This document shows positions 8,343 through 19,748 of a DNA stretch of 64,000 nt, in pieces. The translations under genes were made by a program, and so were the position numbers. The stretch's first letter is position 1. Each line of letters starts with the position of its first letter. The notes under the pieces are model-generated. The model did no database searches, had not been told where the DNA came from, and saw only the letters and a list, made by a program, of their open reading frames with translations. The stretch is from Rhizobiaceae bacterium. GTDB taxonomy: Bacteria > Pseudomonadota > Alphaproteobacteria > Rhizobiales > Rhizobiaceae. Location: positions 248,001-312,000 of the forward strand of contig JACVCH010000001.1 of NCBI GenBank assembly GCA_016742175.1. The letters are read 5' to 3'.

Positions 8343-9053
8343 ATGCAGGCGACGGGCGGCAAGGCGATCTATGGGGCGGCGGTGGGAATCCTGATGCTGG
8401 AGGCGCGGTTTCCGCGCATCGTCGGCGACATGGGCAATGCGCTGTCGTGGCCGTTTCCGGTGCACTACAAGATCGTGCGCGGCGCTTCGCCGGACCGGGT
8501 CGTGCGCCGCAATGCGGAAGGCCTTCTCGACGATTTCATCGCCGCCGCGCGCGAACTCGTCGCCGATGGGGTCGACGGGATCACCACCAATTGCGGGTTC
8601 CTGTCGCTGTTCCAGGAGGAACTGGCAGATGCAGTCGGCGTGCCGGTCGCGACGTCGTCGCTGATGCAGGTGGCGCAGGTGAACCGGCTCTTGCCGAAGG
8701 GCAGGCGTGCGGGCATCCTGACGATCTCGAGTTCGACGCTGACGCCGATGCATCTGGAAAAGGCGGGTGTGCCGGCGGGAACGCCGGCCGGCTCGACCGA
8801 GGGAGGGCGTGAATTCACGCGCGCGATCCTCGGCAACGAGATGACGCTCGACGTGGATTTGGCACGGGCCGACAATGTCGCGGCGGCGAAGGCGCTTCAG
8901 GCGGACAATCCCGACCTCGGCGCGATCGTGCTTGAATGCACCAACATGGTGCCCTATGCGGCCGACATCCGGGTAGTGACGGGGCTGCCGGTGTTCTCGA
9001 TCGCCAGCTTCGTGACGTGGTTCCAGTCGGGTCTGGCGCCAAGGGTGTACTGA
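8343..9053 (+). CDS. Asp/Glu racemase superfamily protein
   Basis: A 236-residue protein of the aspartate/glutamate/hydantoin racemase superfamily, which also holds maleate isomerases and arylmalonate decarboxylases. Two cysteines sit where the two acid/base thiols are expected: Cys84 in TTNCGFLSLF and Cys199 in VLECTNMVPYA. ATG 8343 is preferred to ATG 8316 because CGGAG stands seven bases before it. It diverges from the DadA-like gene, suggesting a shared stereochemical role in amino-acid catabolism. Confidence 0.8.
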   Translation: MQATGGKAIYGAAVGILMLEARFPRIVGDMGNALSWPFPVHYKIVRGASPDRVVRRNAEGLLDDFIAAARELVADGVDGITTNCGFLSLFQEELADAVGVPVATSSLMQVAQVNRLLPKGRRAGILTISSSTLTPMHLEKAGVPAGTPAGSTEGGREFTRAILGNEMTLDVDLARADNVAAAKALQADNPDLGAIVLECTNMVPYAADIRVVTGLPVFSIASFVTWFQSGLAPRVY

Positions 9054-9056
9054 AAC

Positions 9057-9088
9057 GAAAAAGGCCAGGCATCGCGCCCGGCCTTTTC
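9057..9088. terminator. bidirectional terminator between racemase gene and ftsH
   Basis: The stem AAGGCCAGGC / GCCCGGCCTT with loop ATCGC is preceded by an A run and followed by TTTT, so it has a U tract on either strand. It lies between the convergent plus-strand racemase-like gene and minus-strand ftsH. Confidence 0.8.
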
Positions 9089-9107
9089 GATTTCGTGACC
9101 CGAGGGA

Positions 9108-11039
<1,932 letters not shown>

Positions 11040-11147
11040 CGTCCATCCCGTTCGTGCCCGCGCGTCGCGGGCAAAGTGCCAAGCTGAGAGCTTCGCGCTA
11101 ACATAGGAAGCTGGCGAACCCTTGCCAAGCGCCGCCCTTCGGCGAGG

Positions 11148-12434
11148 TTAAGGTCGGCGGAAAATGTGGTCGCGCCAAGGCGATGGCGGCAGATCGGAAA
11201 GGCCGAAAAGGCGGCGCAAGGCGGCCGCCGGGGCGAGGTCGAAGGACGGCAGGAACAGGCGCCAGGGGGCGAGGACGAGGCGCAGCGGCGCGGGCGTGGC
11301 GGGACGCGCGAATGCGCCATCCTTCCAGAGGCCCGGCTCGGCCCGGAGCGCAGCCAGAACAAGGGCTTGGCTGGCGCCGGGCGGTGCGGGCGGCGCGAAA
11401 TCGGCGGCTGCTCTGCCGATCGGGGCGATCAGTTCCGCGTGCGCAGTCGGCGCGACGGCGCGAAAGCGGCCGTCCCAGATCGCGTCAACGGCGAGTTCGG
11501 CGGGCGCCGGAAGGCCGCGATTTTCGCGGTGGAGCCAGATCGTGCCGTGGCGCTTGTCGATCACCGCGCGCGACAATGTGGCGCGCGCCTTTTCCTGCCT
11601 CAGCACAGCGACAAGCTTTTCCGACCGCTCGGCATCGGGAAGATGTTCCGCGCCGCCGGCGACGGCGAGCAGGAGGCGCAGGGCCGTGAGGCTTTCGAGC
11701 ACGACGGGATCGAGGCGCAGGAGGCCGGGGGCGGGACGGCTGACGAAGGACGAAATGAGTTCGGCGGCGCGGGCGCTGTCGGCAAGCCGCGCGCGGTGAT
11801 CGGGCGTGTTGTCGGGCCGGTCCTGGCGGATGCGGACACGCTCATAGGTGCGATCGCGGTTGGTCGGATCGTCGATCCAGCCAAGGCCGACGGCCCTTAG
11901 ATGATCGCGCAGGGCTTCGCGGGGCGTAGCGAGAAACGGGCGAATGAACCATGTGCGGTCGGCGTAGAGCACGGCCGGCGCCATGCCGGCGTCGCCGCGG
12001 CGAAACTCGTCGCCAAAGCCGCGCGCGTGGCGCATCGCGACCGTCTCGGACTGGTCGTCGGCGGTGTGGCCGAGGAGGACGATGTCGGCGCCGGCCTTTT
12101 GCGCCGCCTCGTCCAGCAGGCGATAGCGCGCGAGGCGGGCTGCGGCCTGGATGCCGGTGGCGGGTTTTTCGCCCTGCCAGCGCAAAGTGACGTGGTCGAT
12201 GCCGAGGCCCGCACAAAGCTGTGCGACCATCCCGGCTTCGTCGGCGGAGGCCGCGCGCAGGCCATGGTCGACGGTCGCCGCCACGATGCGGAGCGCGGGC
12301 GCGTGACGGTCTGCGAAGGATTTGAAGAGGTGGAGGAGGGCGCTGGAATCGCTGCCGCCGGAGATGGCGACGAGGACCGTGTGACGGTCGCCCAAGTCGA
12401 GGGGCGCGAAGAGCGCGTCCGGGTCGAGCCGCAT
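11148..12434 (-). CDS. tilS: tRNA(Ile)-lysidine synthase TilS
   Basis: A 428-residue N-type ATP pyrophosphatase. It adds lysine to C34 of tRNA-Ile(CAU), so that AUA is read as isoleucine. The PP-loop SGGSDS lies at residues 25-30, and the HTADDQSETVAMR segment matches the family. The C-terminal half is weakly conserved, as usual outside enterics. It sits between cpoB and ftsH on the same strand with short gaps. The enzyme is essential in most bacteria. Confidence 0.95.
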   Translation of the reverse strand: MRLDPDALFAPLDLGDRHTVLVAISGGSDSSALLHLFKSFADRHAPALRIVAATVDHGLRAASADEAGMVAQLCAGLGIDHVTLRWQGEKPATGIQAAARLARYRLLDEAAQKAGADIVLLGHTADDQSETVAMRHARGFGDEFRRGDAGMAPAVLYADRTWFIRPFLATPREALRDHLRAVGLGWIDDPTNRDRTYERVRIRQDRPDNTPDHRARLADSARAAELISSFVSRPAPGLLRLDPVVLESLTALRLLLAVAGGAEHLPDAERSEKLVAVLRQEKARATLSRAVIDKRHGTIWLHRENRGLPAPAELAVDAIWDGRFRAVAPTAHAELIAPIGRAAADFAPPAPPGASQALVLAALRAEPGLWKDGAFARPATPAPLRLVLAPWRLFLPSFDLAPAAALRRLFGLSDLPPSPWRDHIFRRP

Positions 12435-12448
12435 CGGGGCCCGACCGG

Positions 12449-13360
12449 TCAGCAGGAGGTGAGCTGCTTTTCCTGCTCGACGCGCTCTTTCAGCGCCTCG
12501 GACATCTGCGGATAGCGCTGGCCGACTTCGTTGAAGGTGGCGCAGGCGACTTCGCGCTGGTTGAGGGCTGCAAGCGAGACGCCGAGCTTGAACAGCATTT
12601 CAGGGGCGCGGCGCGACTGCGGATGGTCGCGGCTGGCGGCAAGGAAGGTCTCGGCCGCGTCGCGATACTTTTCCTGGCCGAGCAGGGCCTCGCCGAGCCA
12701 GAACTGCGCGTCCGGGATCTGCTCGTGCTCGGGGTAGCGCGCGATCATGTCGCGAAAGCCGGTCTCGGCGGTCGCGTAGTCGCCCGACAGGATGAACTCG
12801 TAGGAGTTGCGGTAGAGCTGGCCGGCATCGCCGGCGGCCGGAAGCGCGGCGACGGCGGTTCCATCGGTCTGCGCGCCGGCGACGCCCGGCTGCGGGGCGA
12901 CCGGCTGCGCGACGCCGGAGCCGACCGGATTGCCCTGCGCGTCGAAGGTGATCGAGCCGAGCTCACGCGGCGGCGCGCCGAGATTCTCGCTCGATCCGGC
13001 AGTGGCCGGCGGCTGGATCGTGCCGTGGGATTCGGCGTCGGCCGTGTCGGTGGTGGCGGGCGGCGTCAGGGTGTTGGTGCCCTGGTCGTTGCTCGACTCG
13101 CCGCCCGAGCCCGAGCCGCCTCCCGAGGTCGAGCCGCCGCCTTCCAGTTGCTGGAAGCGGAACTCGTTGTCCTCCTGCATGCGCCGGAGCTGGTCCTGCA
13201 TCTGGAGGACCTGGAAGTTCAGTTCCTCGACGCGCCCGGTCAAATCGCGGACCTGGTCTTCGAGGCCGAGCACGCGCTGGTCGGCCATCTGGGCCATGGC
13301 CGGCGTGCCGAACAGAAGCGGCAGGGCGATCGCGCCGCTCAAAAGGGTTGCAAACTTCAT
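12449..13360 (-). CDS. cpoB: cell division coordinator CpoB / YbgF, Tol-Pal system protein
   Basis: A 303-residue periplasmic protein. A signal peptide (MKFATLLSGAIALPLLFG, cleavage near AMA-Q) is followed by an N-terminal trimerising coiled coil (LEDQVRDLTGRVEELNFQVL), a Gly/Ser-rich linker, and C-terminal TPR repeats (SYEFILSGDYATAETGFRDM onward). It links Tol energisation to peptidoglycan synthesis at division. Tandem ATGs lie at 13363 and 13360; the second has better spacing from GAGAGG. The longer frame to 13450 lacks a signal peptide at its start. Confidence 0.92.
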   Translation of the reverse strand: MKFATLLSGAIALPLLFGTPAMAQMADQRVLGLEDQVRDLTGRVEELNFQVLQMQDQLRRMQEDNEFRFQQLEGGGSTSGGGSGSGGESSNDQGTNTLTPPATTDTADAESHGTIQPPATAGSSENLGAPPRELGSITFDAQGNPVGSGVAQPVAPQPGVAGAQTDGTAVAALPAAGDAGQLYRNSYEFILSGDYATAETGFRDMIARYPEHEQIPDAQFWLGEALLGQEKYRDAAETFLAASRDHPQSRRAPEMLFKLGVSLAALNQREVACATFNEVGQRYPQMSEALKERVEQEKQLTSC

Positions 13361-13466
13361 CATGCCTCTCGCTTGACGATGACGGTGACGGGCCGCGACC
13401 TTGCGCCGCGTCCCGAATTCGCTTCTACCAGCGCGCCGGAGTTCGGCCAAATTTTGTTTTCGGCCG

Positions 13467-13497
13467 AAATAACAAAGGCGGCCACGAGGACCGCCTT
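13467..13497 (-). terminator. probable terminator after pal
   Basis: On the minus strand, AAGGCGG / CCGCCTT enclose a nine-base loop, followed by TGTTATTT. It lies about 30 bases past the pal stop codon. A further inverted pair (TTCGGCC / GGCCGAA) follows at 13442-13467. Some read-through into cpoB and tilS would be expected if these form one operon, or cpoB has its own promoter here. Confidence 0.6.
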
Positions 13498-13527
13498 CGA
13501 AGTTCGTGTCACTGTTGCCGAAATGGA

Positions 13528-14046
13528 TCAGCTACCGGCGCCGTCCAGCAGCGTGACCGCGCGGCGGTTCTGCGACCAGCAGGAGATGTTGTCGCAGACG
13601 GCGACCGGACGTTCCTTGCCGTAGGAGATGGTGCGGATGCGGTTGGCGGCGACGCCCTGGCTGGCGAGATAGTCGCGGGTGGCGGCGGCGCGGCGGGCCG
13701 AAAGCGCGAGGTTATATTCGCGGGTGCCGCGTTCGTCGGCGTGGCCTTCGACGGTGATGCCGTAATTGCCGTACTGGTTCAGCCACTGCGCCTGGCGGGC
13801 GAGCGTCTGCTGGGCGTCGGCGCGGATGACGGTCGAGTCCGTATCGAAGAAGATGCGGTCGCCGACATTGACGGTGAAGTCCTGGCTGGAGCCGGGCGTC
13901 GCCGCGATGCCGGAACCGGCGCCGCCGCTGAGGCCGAGATCGGCCGCATTGTTCGGGGTCTGCTTGCTGGCGCAACCTGCGAGCGCGAGGCCGGCAACGA
14001 ATGCGACGATCAGGGGGCTACGGGTGATGGCTGCGATACGGCGCAT
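13528..14046 (-). CDS. pal: peptidoglycan-associated lipoprotein Pal
   Basis: A 172-residue outer-membrane lipoprotein that anchors the Tol-Pal complex to peptidoglycan. The lipobox LALAGC (Cys near residue 25) follows the signal peptide. The OmpA-like domain begins near residue 60 (VGDRIFFDTDSTVIRADA) and includes VEGHADERGTREYNLALS, which contains the residues that bind diaminopimelate. A good ribosome site (GGAGAGG) precedes ATG 14046. Confidence 0.97.
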   Translation of the reverse strand: MRRIAAITRSPLIVAFVAGLALAGCASKQTPNNAADLGLSGGAGSGIAATPGSSQDFTVNVGDRIFFDTDSTVIRADAQQTLARQAQWLNQYGNYGITVEGHADERGTREYNLALSARRAAATRDYLASQGVAANRIRTISYGKERPVAVCDNISCWSQNRRAVTLLDGAGS

Positions 14047-14254
14047 GGCCGCCTCTCCTTCGCACTAGATGGGTTTCGTTGAATATCCAGTAACCACAAT
14101 GAGGTTAACGGAGCCTCAACAGGCAGGGTGACGATGTTCGTTTCGAAGGTCGAGCGTCGGGTTGCTCGCAGTGATTCGCCCGCGCTTGCGTCCATTGCCG
14201 ACGCTAGGGCCAATCTGGGCCAAAACGCGGCGCTTGTGTGCCTTTAGCGCCGCA

Positions 14255-15571
14255 CTACTCGAGAAGCGGCGACCAGGCGGGGTCGGAGCCGAAATTCGGC
14301 GTCGCGATGCGCTGTTCGTTGCGGCCGGTCAGGTCGATCGAATGCAGCGTCGGGCCGGCCGAGCCGGAGGCCTCGCGGAAGAACATGATGACGCGGCCGT
14401 TCGGCGCCCAGGTCGGGCCTTCCTGCAGATGGCCGGTGGAAAGGATACGCTCGCCCGAGCCGTCGATGCGCATGACGCCGATCTGGAACTGGCCGGCGCT
14501 CTGCTTGGTGAAGGCGATGAGATCGCCGCGCGGCGACCAGACGGGGGTCGAATAGGAGCCGTCGCCGAAGGAGATGCGGGTCGGGTTGGAGCCGTCCGAA
14601 CCCATCACGTAGATGTGCGGGCGACCGCCGCGGTCGGAGGTGAAGGCGACCTTGGTGCCGTCCGGCGAATAGGTCGGCGAGGTGTCGATGGCGTTGGAAT
14701 TGGTCAGGCGCGTCGTGGTGCGCGAGCGCAGGTCCATCATGTAGATGTTGGAGTTGCCGTCCTCGCGCAGGAGGCTCATCACGATGCGCTGGCCGTCGGG
14801 CGAAAAGCGCGGTGCGAAGGTCATGCCGGGGAAATTGCCGACGAGTTCGCGCTGGCCGGTCTCGATCTGCAACAGATAGACCTGCGGCGTGCCGCCCTCG
14901 TAGGACATGTAGGTGATTTCCTGGCGCGTCGGCGAAAAGCGCGGCGTCAGGACGATGGCGCTGCCGTCGGTCAGGGTGCGCTGGTTGGCGCCGTCCTGAT
15001 CCATGATGGCAAGCCGCTTGACGCGCTGGTTCTTCGGTCCCTGCTCGTCGACATAGACGATGCGGGTGTCGAAATAGCCGCTTTCGCCGGTCAGGTTCTG
15101 GTAGATCGAGTCCGAGATGATGTGTGCGATGCGGCGCCAATTCTGGCGATTGGCGAAATATTGCTCGCCGACCACCTGCTGGCCCGAAAACGTGTCCCAG
15201 AGGCGGTATTCTGCGCGCAGGCGGCCGTCGGCTTCCTGCGTGACGCGGCCGGTGACGAGGGCCTGCGCATTGATGACGGTCCAGTCGTTGAAGCGCGGCG
15301 CGACGTCAGGATTGGAGATCCGCTCGATGAAGGCGCTCTTGGAAATCGGCGCGAAGAGGCCGGAGCGGCGCAGGTTTGCCTCGATGACCCCGGTGATCTC
15401 GGCGCCGACATTGTCGCTCGACAGGAAATCGGTGACGGCGATCGGCATCGGTTCGACCACGCCCTGCGTCACGTCGATCTGGAGCTGTGCGCGGGCAGAC
15501 ATGGTGGCGACGAGCGCGCCCGTCAGCGCGAGAGCGCCTATCGCGATGCAGGTCTTCAAAAATCTCATCAT
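14255..15571 (-). CDS. tolB: Tol-Pal system translocation protein TolB
   Basis: A 438-residue periplasmic protein: signal peptide ([19 protein letters not shown]), an N-terminal alpha/beta domain, then a six-bladed beta-propeller with repeats such as [16 protein letters not shown] and [15 protein letters not shown] that bind Pal. ATG 15571 has GAGGCG at good spacing; a second ATG follows immediately. It lies after tolA on the same strand with a 46-base gap. Confidence 0.97.
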   Translation of the reverse strand: MMRFLKTCIAIGALALTGALVATMSARAQLQIDVTQGVVEPMPIAVTDFLSSDNVGAEITGVIEANLRRSGLFAPISKSAFIERISNPDVAPRFNDWTVINAQALVTGRVTQEADGRLRAEYRLWDTFSGQQVVGEQYFANRQNWRRIAHIISDSIYQNLTGESGYFDTRIVYVDEQGPKNQRVKRLAIMDQDGANQRTLTDGSAIVLTPRFSPTRQEITYMSYEGGTPQVYLLQIETGQRELVGNFPGMTFAPRFSPDGQRIVMSLLREDGNSNIYMMDLRSRTTTRLTNSNAIDTSPTYSPDGTKVAFTSDRGGRPHIYVMGSDGSNPTRISFGDGSYSTPVWSPRGDLIAFTKQSAGQFQIGVMRIDGSGERILSTGHLQEGPTWAPNGRVIMFFREASGSAGPTLHSIDLTGRNEQRIATPNFGSDPAWSPLLE

Positions 15572-15617
15572 GGGTTTCGCCTCATTGTCCGGCCTTCGAA
15601 AGGTCAGGCCGGTGGGG

Positions 15618-16682
15618 TCAGAACATCTGGCTCGGGTCGAAATTGAACTGCACGTCGGCCCAGGCCTCGTATTTGTCGGCCGGTGCGTTGAACGGCGCGC
15701 AGCGCATCACCGCACGCCGCGCGGCATCGGCCGCCGCACGCTCGGCCATGGTCGAGCCGCCGCCCGACACGACCTCCGGATTGCCGTCGAGCGCGCCCGA
15801 CGGGTCGAGCTTCAGGCGGATCGAGACGATCATGTTCTCGGCATCCGCCGCACCGACCGGTGGGTTCCAACAGCGCGAGACCTGGCTGCGCAGCGAATCG
15901 ATCTCGGACTGCGACAGGACGGCGCCGGTGGTCTGGCGGCCGCCGAGCGAAGCCTGTTCGCTCGAACGCTCGGCGCCGCCGCCCTGCGCCTGGTCGCGGT
16001 TCAAAAGCGCGGCGATCTCGTCCGCGTTGAACTCGCTCTCCTCGCTGGGCTGCTGGGCCTGCTGCGGCTCAGGGGTCGGACGCTCGGGCTCGCGCTGCGG
16101 CTCTGGGCGCTCCGCCACTTGCTGTTGCGGCTGCGGGCGGGTCTGCGGGCGCGGGGCACTCGTCGGCAACTGCACGAGTTCGCGCGGCTGTTCCTCGGCG
16201 ATGGCGGGTTCCTCGGCGGGCTCCGGCGTCGCTTCCTCGACCGGAGCGGGCTCGGGCTCGGCTTCGGCCTCTTCGGCGGGCGGAGGCGGCGTCGGCTCGG
16301 GTTCGGGCTGCGGCTCGGGTTCCGGTTCCTGCACCGGTTCGGGTACCGGCGGCTCTTCGGCCGGCGGCGGGGCGGATGCGGTGTCGACCGGGCGGTTGCC
16401 CGGCACGGTCGCGGAATTGGGCAGGTCGACCTGGTTGTCGCCGATGTTCTGCGCGTTGTCGACCGGCGCTTCCTCCGTGGTCGGCTCGGGCGCAGGCGTC
16501 TCGGAAACGGGCGCGGTGCGCTCTCCCTGGACGCTCTGCGAGACCTCGGCCAGCGGCACCATCTCGACCGGGAAGGATTCGAAATTCGAGCTTTCGAGCG
16601 GGCGCGGCGAGGACAGGCTGATGAGCCCGGCCCCGATGAGCACGACATGCATGGCCACAGATGTTGTGAGGCCGGCCTTCAT
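15618..16682 (-). CDS. tolA: TolA-like energy-transducing protein
   Basis: A 354-residue inner-membrane protein. One N-terminal hydrophobic segment ([17 protein letters not shown]) is followed by a long Pro/Glu/Ala/Gln-rich periplasmic rod (about residues 70-220) with repeats such as [16 protein letters not shown]-terminal TolA/TonB-like domain ([18 protein letters not shown]) would contact TolB or Pal. The rod is Pro/Glu-based rather than the Lys/Ala helix of enterics, as is common in alphaproteobacteria. It follows tolR after 8 bases. Confidence 0.93.
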   Translation of the reverse strand: MKAGLTTSVAMHVVLIGAGLISLSSPRPLESSNFESFPVEMVPLAEVSQSVQGERTAPVSETPAPEPTTEEAPVDNAQNIGDNQVDLPNSATVPGNRPVDTASAPPPAEEPPVPEPVQEPEPEPQPEPEPTPPPPAEEAEAEPEPAPVEEATPEPAEEPAIAEEQPRELVQLPTSAPRPQTRPQPQQQVAERPEPQREPERPTPEPQQAQQPSEESEFNADEIAALLNRDQAQGGGAERSSEQASLGGRQTTGAVLSQSEIDSLRSQVSRCWNPPVGAADAENMIVSIRLKLDPSGALDGNPEVVSGGGSTMAERAAADAARRAVMRCAPFNAPADKYEAWADVQFNFDPSQMF

Positions 16683-16690
16683 CGCGTTGC

Positions 16691-17134
16691 TCAGCTATCC
16701 TCGGGGAGGGTCACGAGGCCGACATTGCGGTAACCCGCGCCGTTGATGCGGCCGAGCACGCGCATGACCATGGCGTAGTTCGCCGCGCCGTCTGCGCGCA
16801 CATAGATGCGCTCGTCATAGCCGGTGGTGGCGACGGCCTCGAGGGTCGGCACGATGTCGTCGATCGCGATCTCGGTCTCCTGCAAATAGACCTGGCCGTC
16901 GGCATTGACCGAGACGGTGATCGGGGTCGTTTCCGAATTCAGCGCGCCGGCGCGCGATTCGGGCAGGTCGATCGGCACGCCGACGGTCAGCAGCGGAGCT
17001 GCGACCATGAAGATGATCAGGAGCACCAGCATCACGTCGACGAAGGGCGTGACGTTGATCTCGGACACGAGCGCGTGGCGCTTGCCCCTGCGCCTGGAGC
17101 GTCCGCCGCCTGGCTGTCCGACTGCCATACCCAT
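16691..17134 (-). CDS. tolR: Tol-Pal system proton-channel subunit TolR
   Basis: A 147-residue ExbD/TolR-family inner-membrane protein with one membrane helix near residues 26-45 that carries the family's essential Asp (INVTPFVDVMLVLLIIFM). It assembles with TolQ to convert proton flow into TolA movement. It sits between tolQ (21-base gap) and tolA. ATG 17134 or the in-frame ATG at 17128 could both serve. Confidence 0.97.
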   Translation of the reverse strand: MGMAVGQPGGGRSRRRGKRHALVSEINVTPFVDVMLVLLIIFMVAAPLLTVGVPIDLPESRAGALNSETTPITVSVNADGQVYLQETEIAIDDIVPTLEAVATTGYDERIYVRADGAANYAMVMRVLGRINGAGYRNVGLVTLPEDS

Positions 17135-17155
17135 GGTTCAGCTCCCTTGCCGCGA

Positions 17156-17875
17156 TCAGGCCGCTGCCGCGCGCGGCATGACCTTTTCATCGATCTGGCG
17201 CGAAAGAATGGCGGAGAACTCGTCCGAGAACCCTTCCATCCGCGCGGCGAGCTTGCCGGCGTCGGCCGACAATTTGTTGTAGGCGATGACGGCGGGAATC
17301 GCCGCGAGAAGGCCGAGCGCCGTCGCCAGAAGCGCCTCGGCGATGCCGGGCGCGACGACGGCGAGATTGGTCGACTGCGACCCGGCGATGGCCTGGAACG
17401 AGGTCATGATGCCGACGACGGTGCCGAAAAGGCCGATGAAGGGCGCGGCCGAGCCGATGGAGGCGAGGTAGCCGAGGCGGCCTTCCAGCCCTTCCATCTC
17501 GCGGGTGATGGCGAGGTCCATCGCCTTGTCGATGCGGGTCTGCAGGCCGATGGGCGACTTGGCGCCCTTCTCGAAGCTCTTCTTCCACTCGCGCATGGCG
17601 GAGACGAAGACCGCGCCCATGCCGGTCGTCTTGCGATCGGCGAGGGTGCGGTAGAGCTCTTCAAGCGACTGGCCGGACCAGAACACCTGCTCGAAGCGGT
17701 TCAGCGACACGTCCATGCGCTTGTAGGCGATGATCTTGTCGACGATGATCGCCCAGGTCCAGATCGAGGCGGCGATCAGGCCGAGCATCACCAGCTTGAC
17801 GACCCAGCCGGCCTGCCAGAACAGCGCCCAGATCGAATGGTCGCCGCCCGGGGCGGCCAAAGTCACGGTTTCCAT
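17156..17875 (-). CDS. tolQ: Tol-Pal system proton-channel subunit TolQ
   Basis: A 239-residue MotA/TolQ/ExbB-family protein with three membrane segments. The signature GLFGTVVGIMTSFQAIAGSQ and the C-terminal GLLAAIPAVIAYNKL helices line the proton path. It is the first gene of the tolQRAB-pal-cpoB block. The gap upstream of it (17876-18100) separates it from ybgC and probably carries a promoter, although no clear -35/-10 pair was recognised. Confidence 0.97.
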   Translation of the reverse strand: METVTLAAPGGDHSIWALFWQAGWVVKLVMLGLIAASIWTWAIIVDKIIAYKRMDVSLNRFEQVFWSGQSLEELYRTLADRKTTGMGAVFVSAMREWKKSFEKGAKSPIGLQTRIDKAMDLAITREMEGLEGRLGYLASIGSAAPFIGLFGTVVGIMTSFQAIAGSQSTNLAVVAPGIAEALLATALGLLAAIPAVIAYNKLSADAGKLAARMEGFSDEFSAILSRQIDEKVMPRAAAA

Positions 17876-18019
17876 GGTCCCAACGTCCTCATCACGAGCC
17901 CGGACGGCCCAGAGCCGCCCTTCCTCCAGGTGCGCCTGTCAGTTGTCATCGATTGCGTGCCGGCCTCGACCCCACGGCACCATAATCGGCCTTGTTCAAG
18001 CCAAATTTGGTGAAAGGAA

Positions 18020-18064
18020 GGCGCATGACGTTATCGACGATTTTCATCGCCTTGTTCATGCGCC
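18020..18064. other. inverted repeat in the ybgC-tolQ gap
   Basis: GGCGCATGA at 18020-18028 is repeated as TCATGCGCC at 18056-18064, a perfect nine-base inverted pair with a 27-base loop. No U tract follows on either strand, so it is more likely an operator or mRNA structure than a terminator. Confidence 0.4.
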
Positions 18065-18100
18065 GTTAGGGTTAAGGAAGCGTTTAGACGAGCGTCGGGC

Positions 18101-18562
18101 TCAGTCGGGATCGATACCTCGCGGCATGAAGGCGGTCAGCCATTCCTTGGGAAAACGGCGCGGCTTGCCGCCTTCCGAGATGATCGCCGCCTCGACCCGC
18201 GCGGTGACCAGCACGTCGTCGCCGCGTTTCAGTTCCTGCGCCATGTAGATGCGCGCGCCGGAGATCTTTTCGGTACGCGTGTCGATGGTCAGGATGTCGT
18301 CGATCTTCGCCGAGGCGCGAAAGTCGATCTCCATGCGCTTGACGACCCAGACGAGTCTTTCGCCATGCTTGCCGTCGGCCAGCTCGGTGTGGTGGACGCC
18401 GGCCAGGCGCAGGAAGTCCGATCGGCCGCGCTCGAAGAATTCGAGATAGCGCGCGTGGTAGACGACGCCGGAGAAATCCGTGTCGGCATAGTAGACGCGG
18501 GCATGGATGCGGTGGCCGAAGGGGGTGAGTTCGCCGGCGAGGGTCGTGGGGTCACTGGACAT
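18101..18562 (-). CDS. ybgC: Tol-Pal-associated acyl-CoA thioesterase YbgC
   Basis: A 153-residue hot-dog-fold thioesterase of the 4-hydroxybenzoyl-CoA family. The catalytic Asp region is visible as YYADTDFSGVVYHARYLEFF. YbgC is encoded with tol genes in many proteobacteria and is linked to acyl-CoA or phospholipid metabolism at the envelope. ATG 18562 is chosen; the longer frame runs into the palindromic repeat. Confidence 0.93.
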   Translation of the reverse strand: MSSDPTTLAGELTPFGHRIHARVYYADTDFSGVVYHARYLEFFERGRSDFLRLAGVHHTELADGKHGERLVWVVKRMEIDFRASAKIDDILTIDTRTEKISGARIYMAQELKRGDDVLVTARVEAAIISEGGKPRRFPKEWLTAFMPRGIDPD

Positions 18563-18577
18563 GCGTCGCCACCAAGG

Positions 18578-18693
18578 CACCCCCCTCTGGCCTGCCGGCC
18601 ATCTCCCCCTCAAGGGGGGAGATCACGCGGTGTCGGCGACGAGACTGATCTCCCCCCTTGAGGGGGAGATGGCCGGCAGGCCAGAGGGGGGTG
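18578..18693. repeat. palindromic intergenic element, copy B (compact form)
   Basis: This 116-base, nearly perfect palindrome runs from CACCCCCCTCTGGCCTGCCGG to its complement CCGGCAGGCCAGAGGGGGGTG, with inner arms CCCCCTCAAGGGGGGAGATCA / TGATCTCCCCCCTTGAGGGGG. It shares the arms of copy A (2919-3106) but lacks the extra left-arm segment. It fills the gap between ruvB and ybgC and would be transcribed within the operon. Confidence 0.9.
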
Positions 18694-18710
18694 ATTGCAG
18701 TGCTCAACAC

Positions 18711-19748
18711 TTACTCGTCCTCGAACAGGCTCGTCTGCCGCACCGCCAGATCGCGCGGCGCTTCCAGCCCGAGATGGCGCCAGGCATTGGCGGTCAGCAT
18801 GCGACCGCGCGGGGTGCGCTGGATGAAGCCCTGCTGGATCAGATAGGGCTCGATGATGTCCTCGATCGCGTCGCGCGGCTCGGAAAGGCCGGCGGCGATG
18901 GTCTCGATGCCGACGGGGCCGCCGCCGAAATTGGTCGCGATCATGGAGAGATAACGCCGGTCGAGATTGTCGAGGCCGAGCGCGTCGACTTCCAGCCGGG
19001 TGAGCGCGGCGTCGGCGACCTTGCGGTCGACGATCTCGGCGCCGGCGACGGAGGCGAAATCGCGCACGCGGCGCAGGAGCCGACCGGCGATGCGCGGGGT
19101 GCCGCGAGCACGGCGGGCGATTTCGACGGCACCGTCGCCGCTCATCGGCAGGGACAGGATGCGCGCGCCGCGGCTGACGATCTTCTCCAGTTCCTCGACG
19201 GTGTAGAAATCGAGGCGGACGGGGATGCCGAAGCGGTCGCGCAGCGGGTTGGTGAGGAGGCCGAGCCGGGTCGTCGCGGCGACCAGCGTGAAGCGGGCGA
19301 GGTCGATCTTGACCGAGCGGGCCGCCGGGCCTTCGCCGATGATGAGGTCGAGCTGGAAATCCTCCATCGCCGGATAGAGGATTTCCTCGACCGCCGGGTT
19401 GAGGCGATGGATCTCGTCTATGAAGAGGACGTCGCGGTCTTCGAGGTTGGTCAAAAGCGCGGCGAGGTCGCCGGCCTTGGCGATCACCGGGCCGGAGGTC
19501 GAGCGGAAATTGACGCCGAGTTCGCGCGCCATGATCTGCGCCAGCGTCGTCTTGCCGAGGCCGGGCGGGCCGACGAAGAGGACATGATCCAGCGCCTCGC
19601 CGCGCGTTTTCGCCGCCTCGATGAAAATCTTGAGATTGGCCCGCGCGGCCGCCTGGCCGACGAAATCGTCGAGCGTCTGCGGGCGCAGCGTCGTATCGAC
19701 GTCCTCGCCGCGCTTTTCGGGGGTGATCAGGCGGGGGGCGGTGTTCAC
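18711..19748 (-). CDS. ruvB: Holliday junction branch migration ATPase RuvB
   Basis: A 345-residue hexameric AAA+ motor that drives branch migration with RuvA. Visible: the N-terminal [11 protein letters not shown] segment, Walker [10 protein letters not shown], Walker [12 protein letters not shown], sensor region VAATTRLG, and the C-terminal winged helix ([19 protein letters not shown]). GTG 19748 overlaps the stop of the upstream PIN toxin gene (GTGA) and gives the usual length; an upstream ATG at 19829 would place about 27 unrelated residues in front. Confidence 0.97.
   Translation of the reverse strand: MNTAPRLITPEKRGEDVDTTLRPQTLDDFVGQAAARANLKIFIEAAKTRGEALDHVLFVGPPGLGKTTLAQIMARELGVNFRSTSGPVIAKAGDLAALLTNLEDRDVLFIDEIHRLNPAVEEILYPAMEDFQLDLIIGEGPAARSVKIDLARFTLVAATTRLGLLTNPLRDRFGIPVRLDFYTVEELEKIVSRGARILSLPMSGDGAVEIARRARGTPRIAGRLLRRVRDFASVAGAEIVDRKVADAALTRLEVDALGLDNLDRRYLSMIATNFGGGPVGIETIAAGLSEPRDAIEDIIEPYLIQQGFIQRTPRGRMLTANAWRHLGLEAPRDLAVRQTSLFEDE

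Noticed and set aside
16020-16480. Tandem DNA repeat
   Set aside because: The repetitive CGGCTCGGG-type sequence is the Pro/Glu-rich rod of TolA in coding frame, not an independent repeat array.
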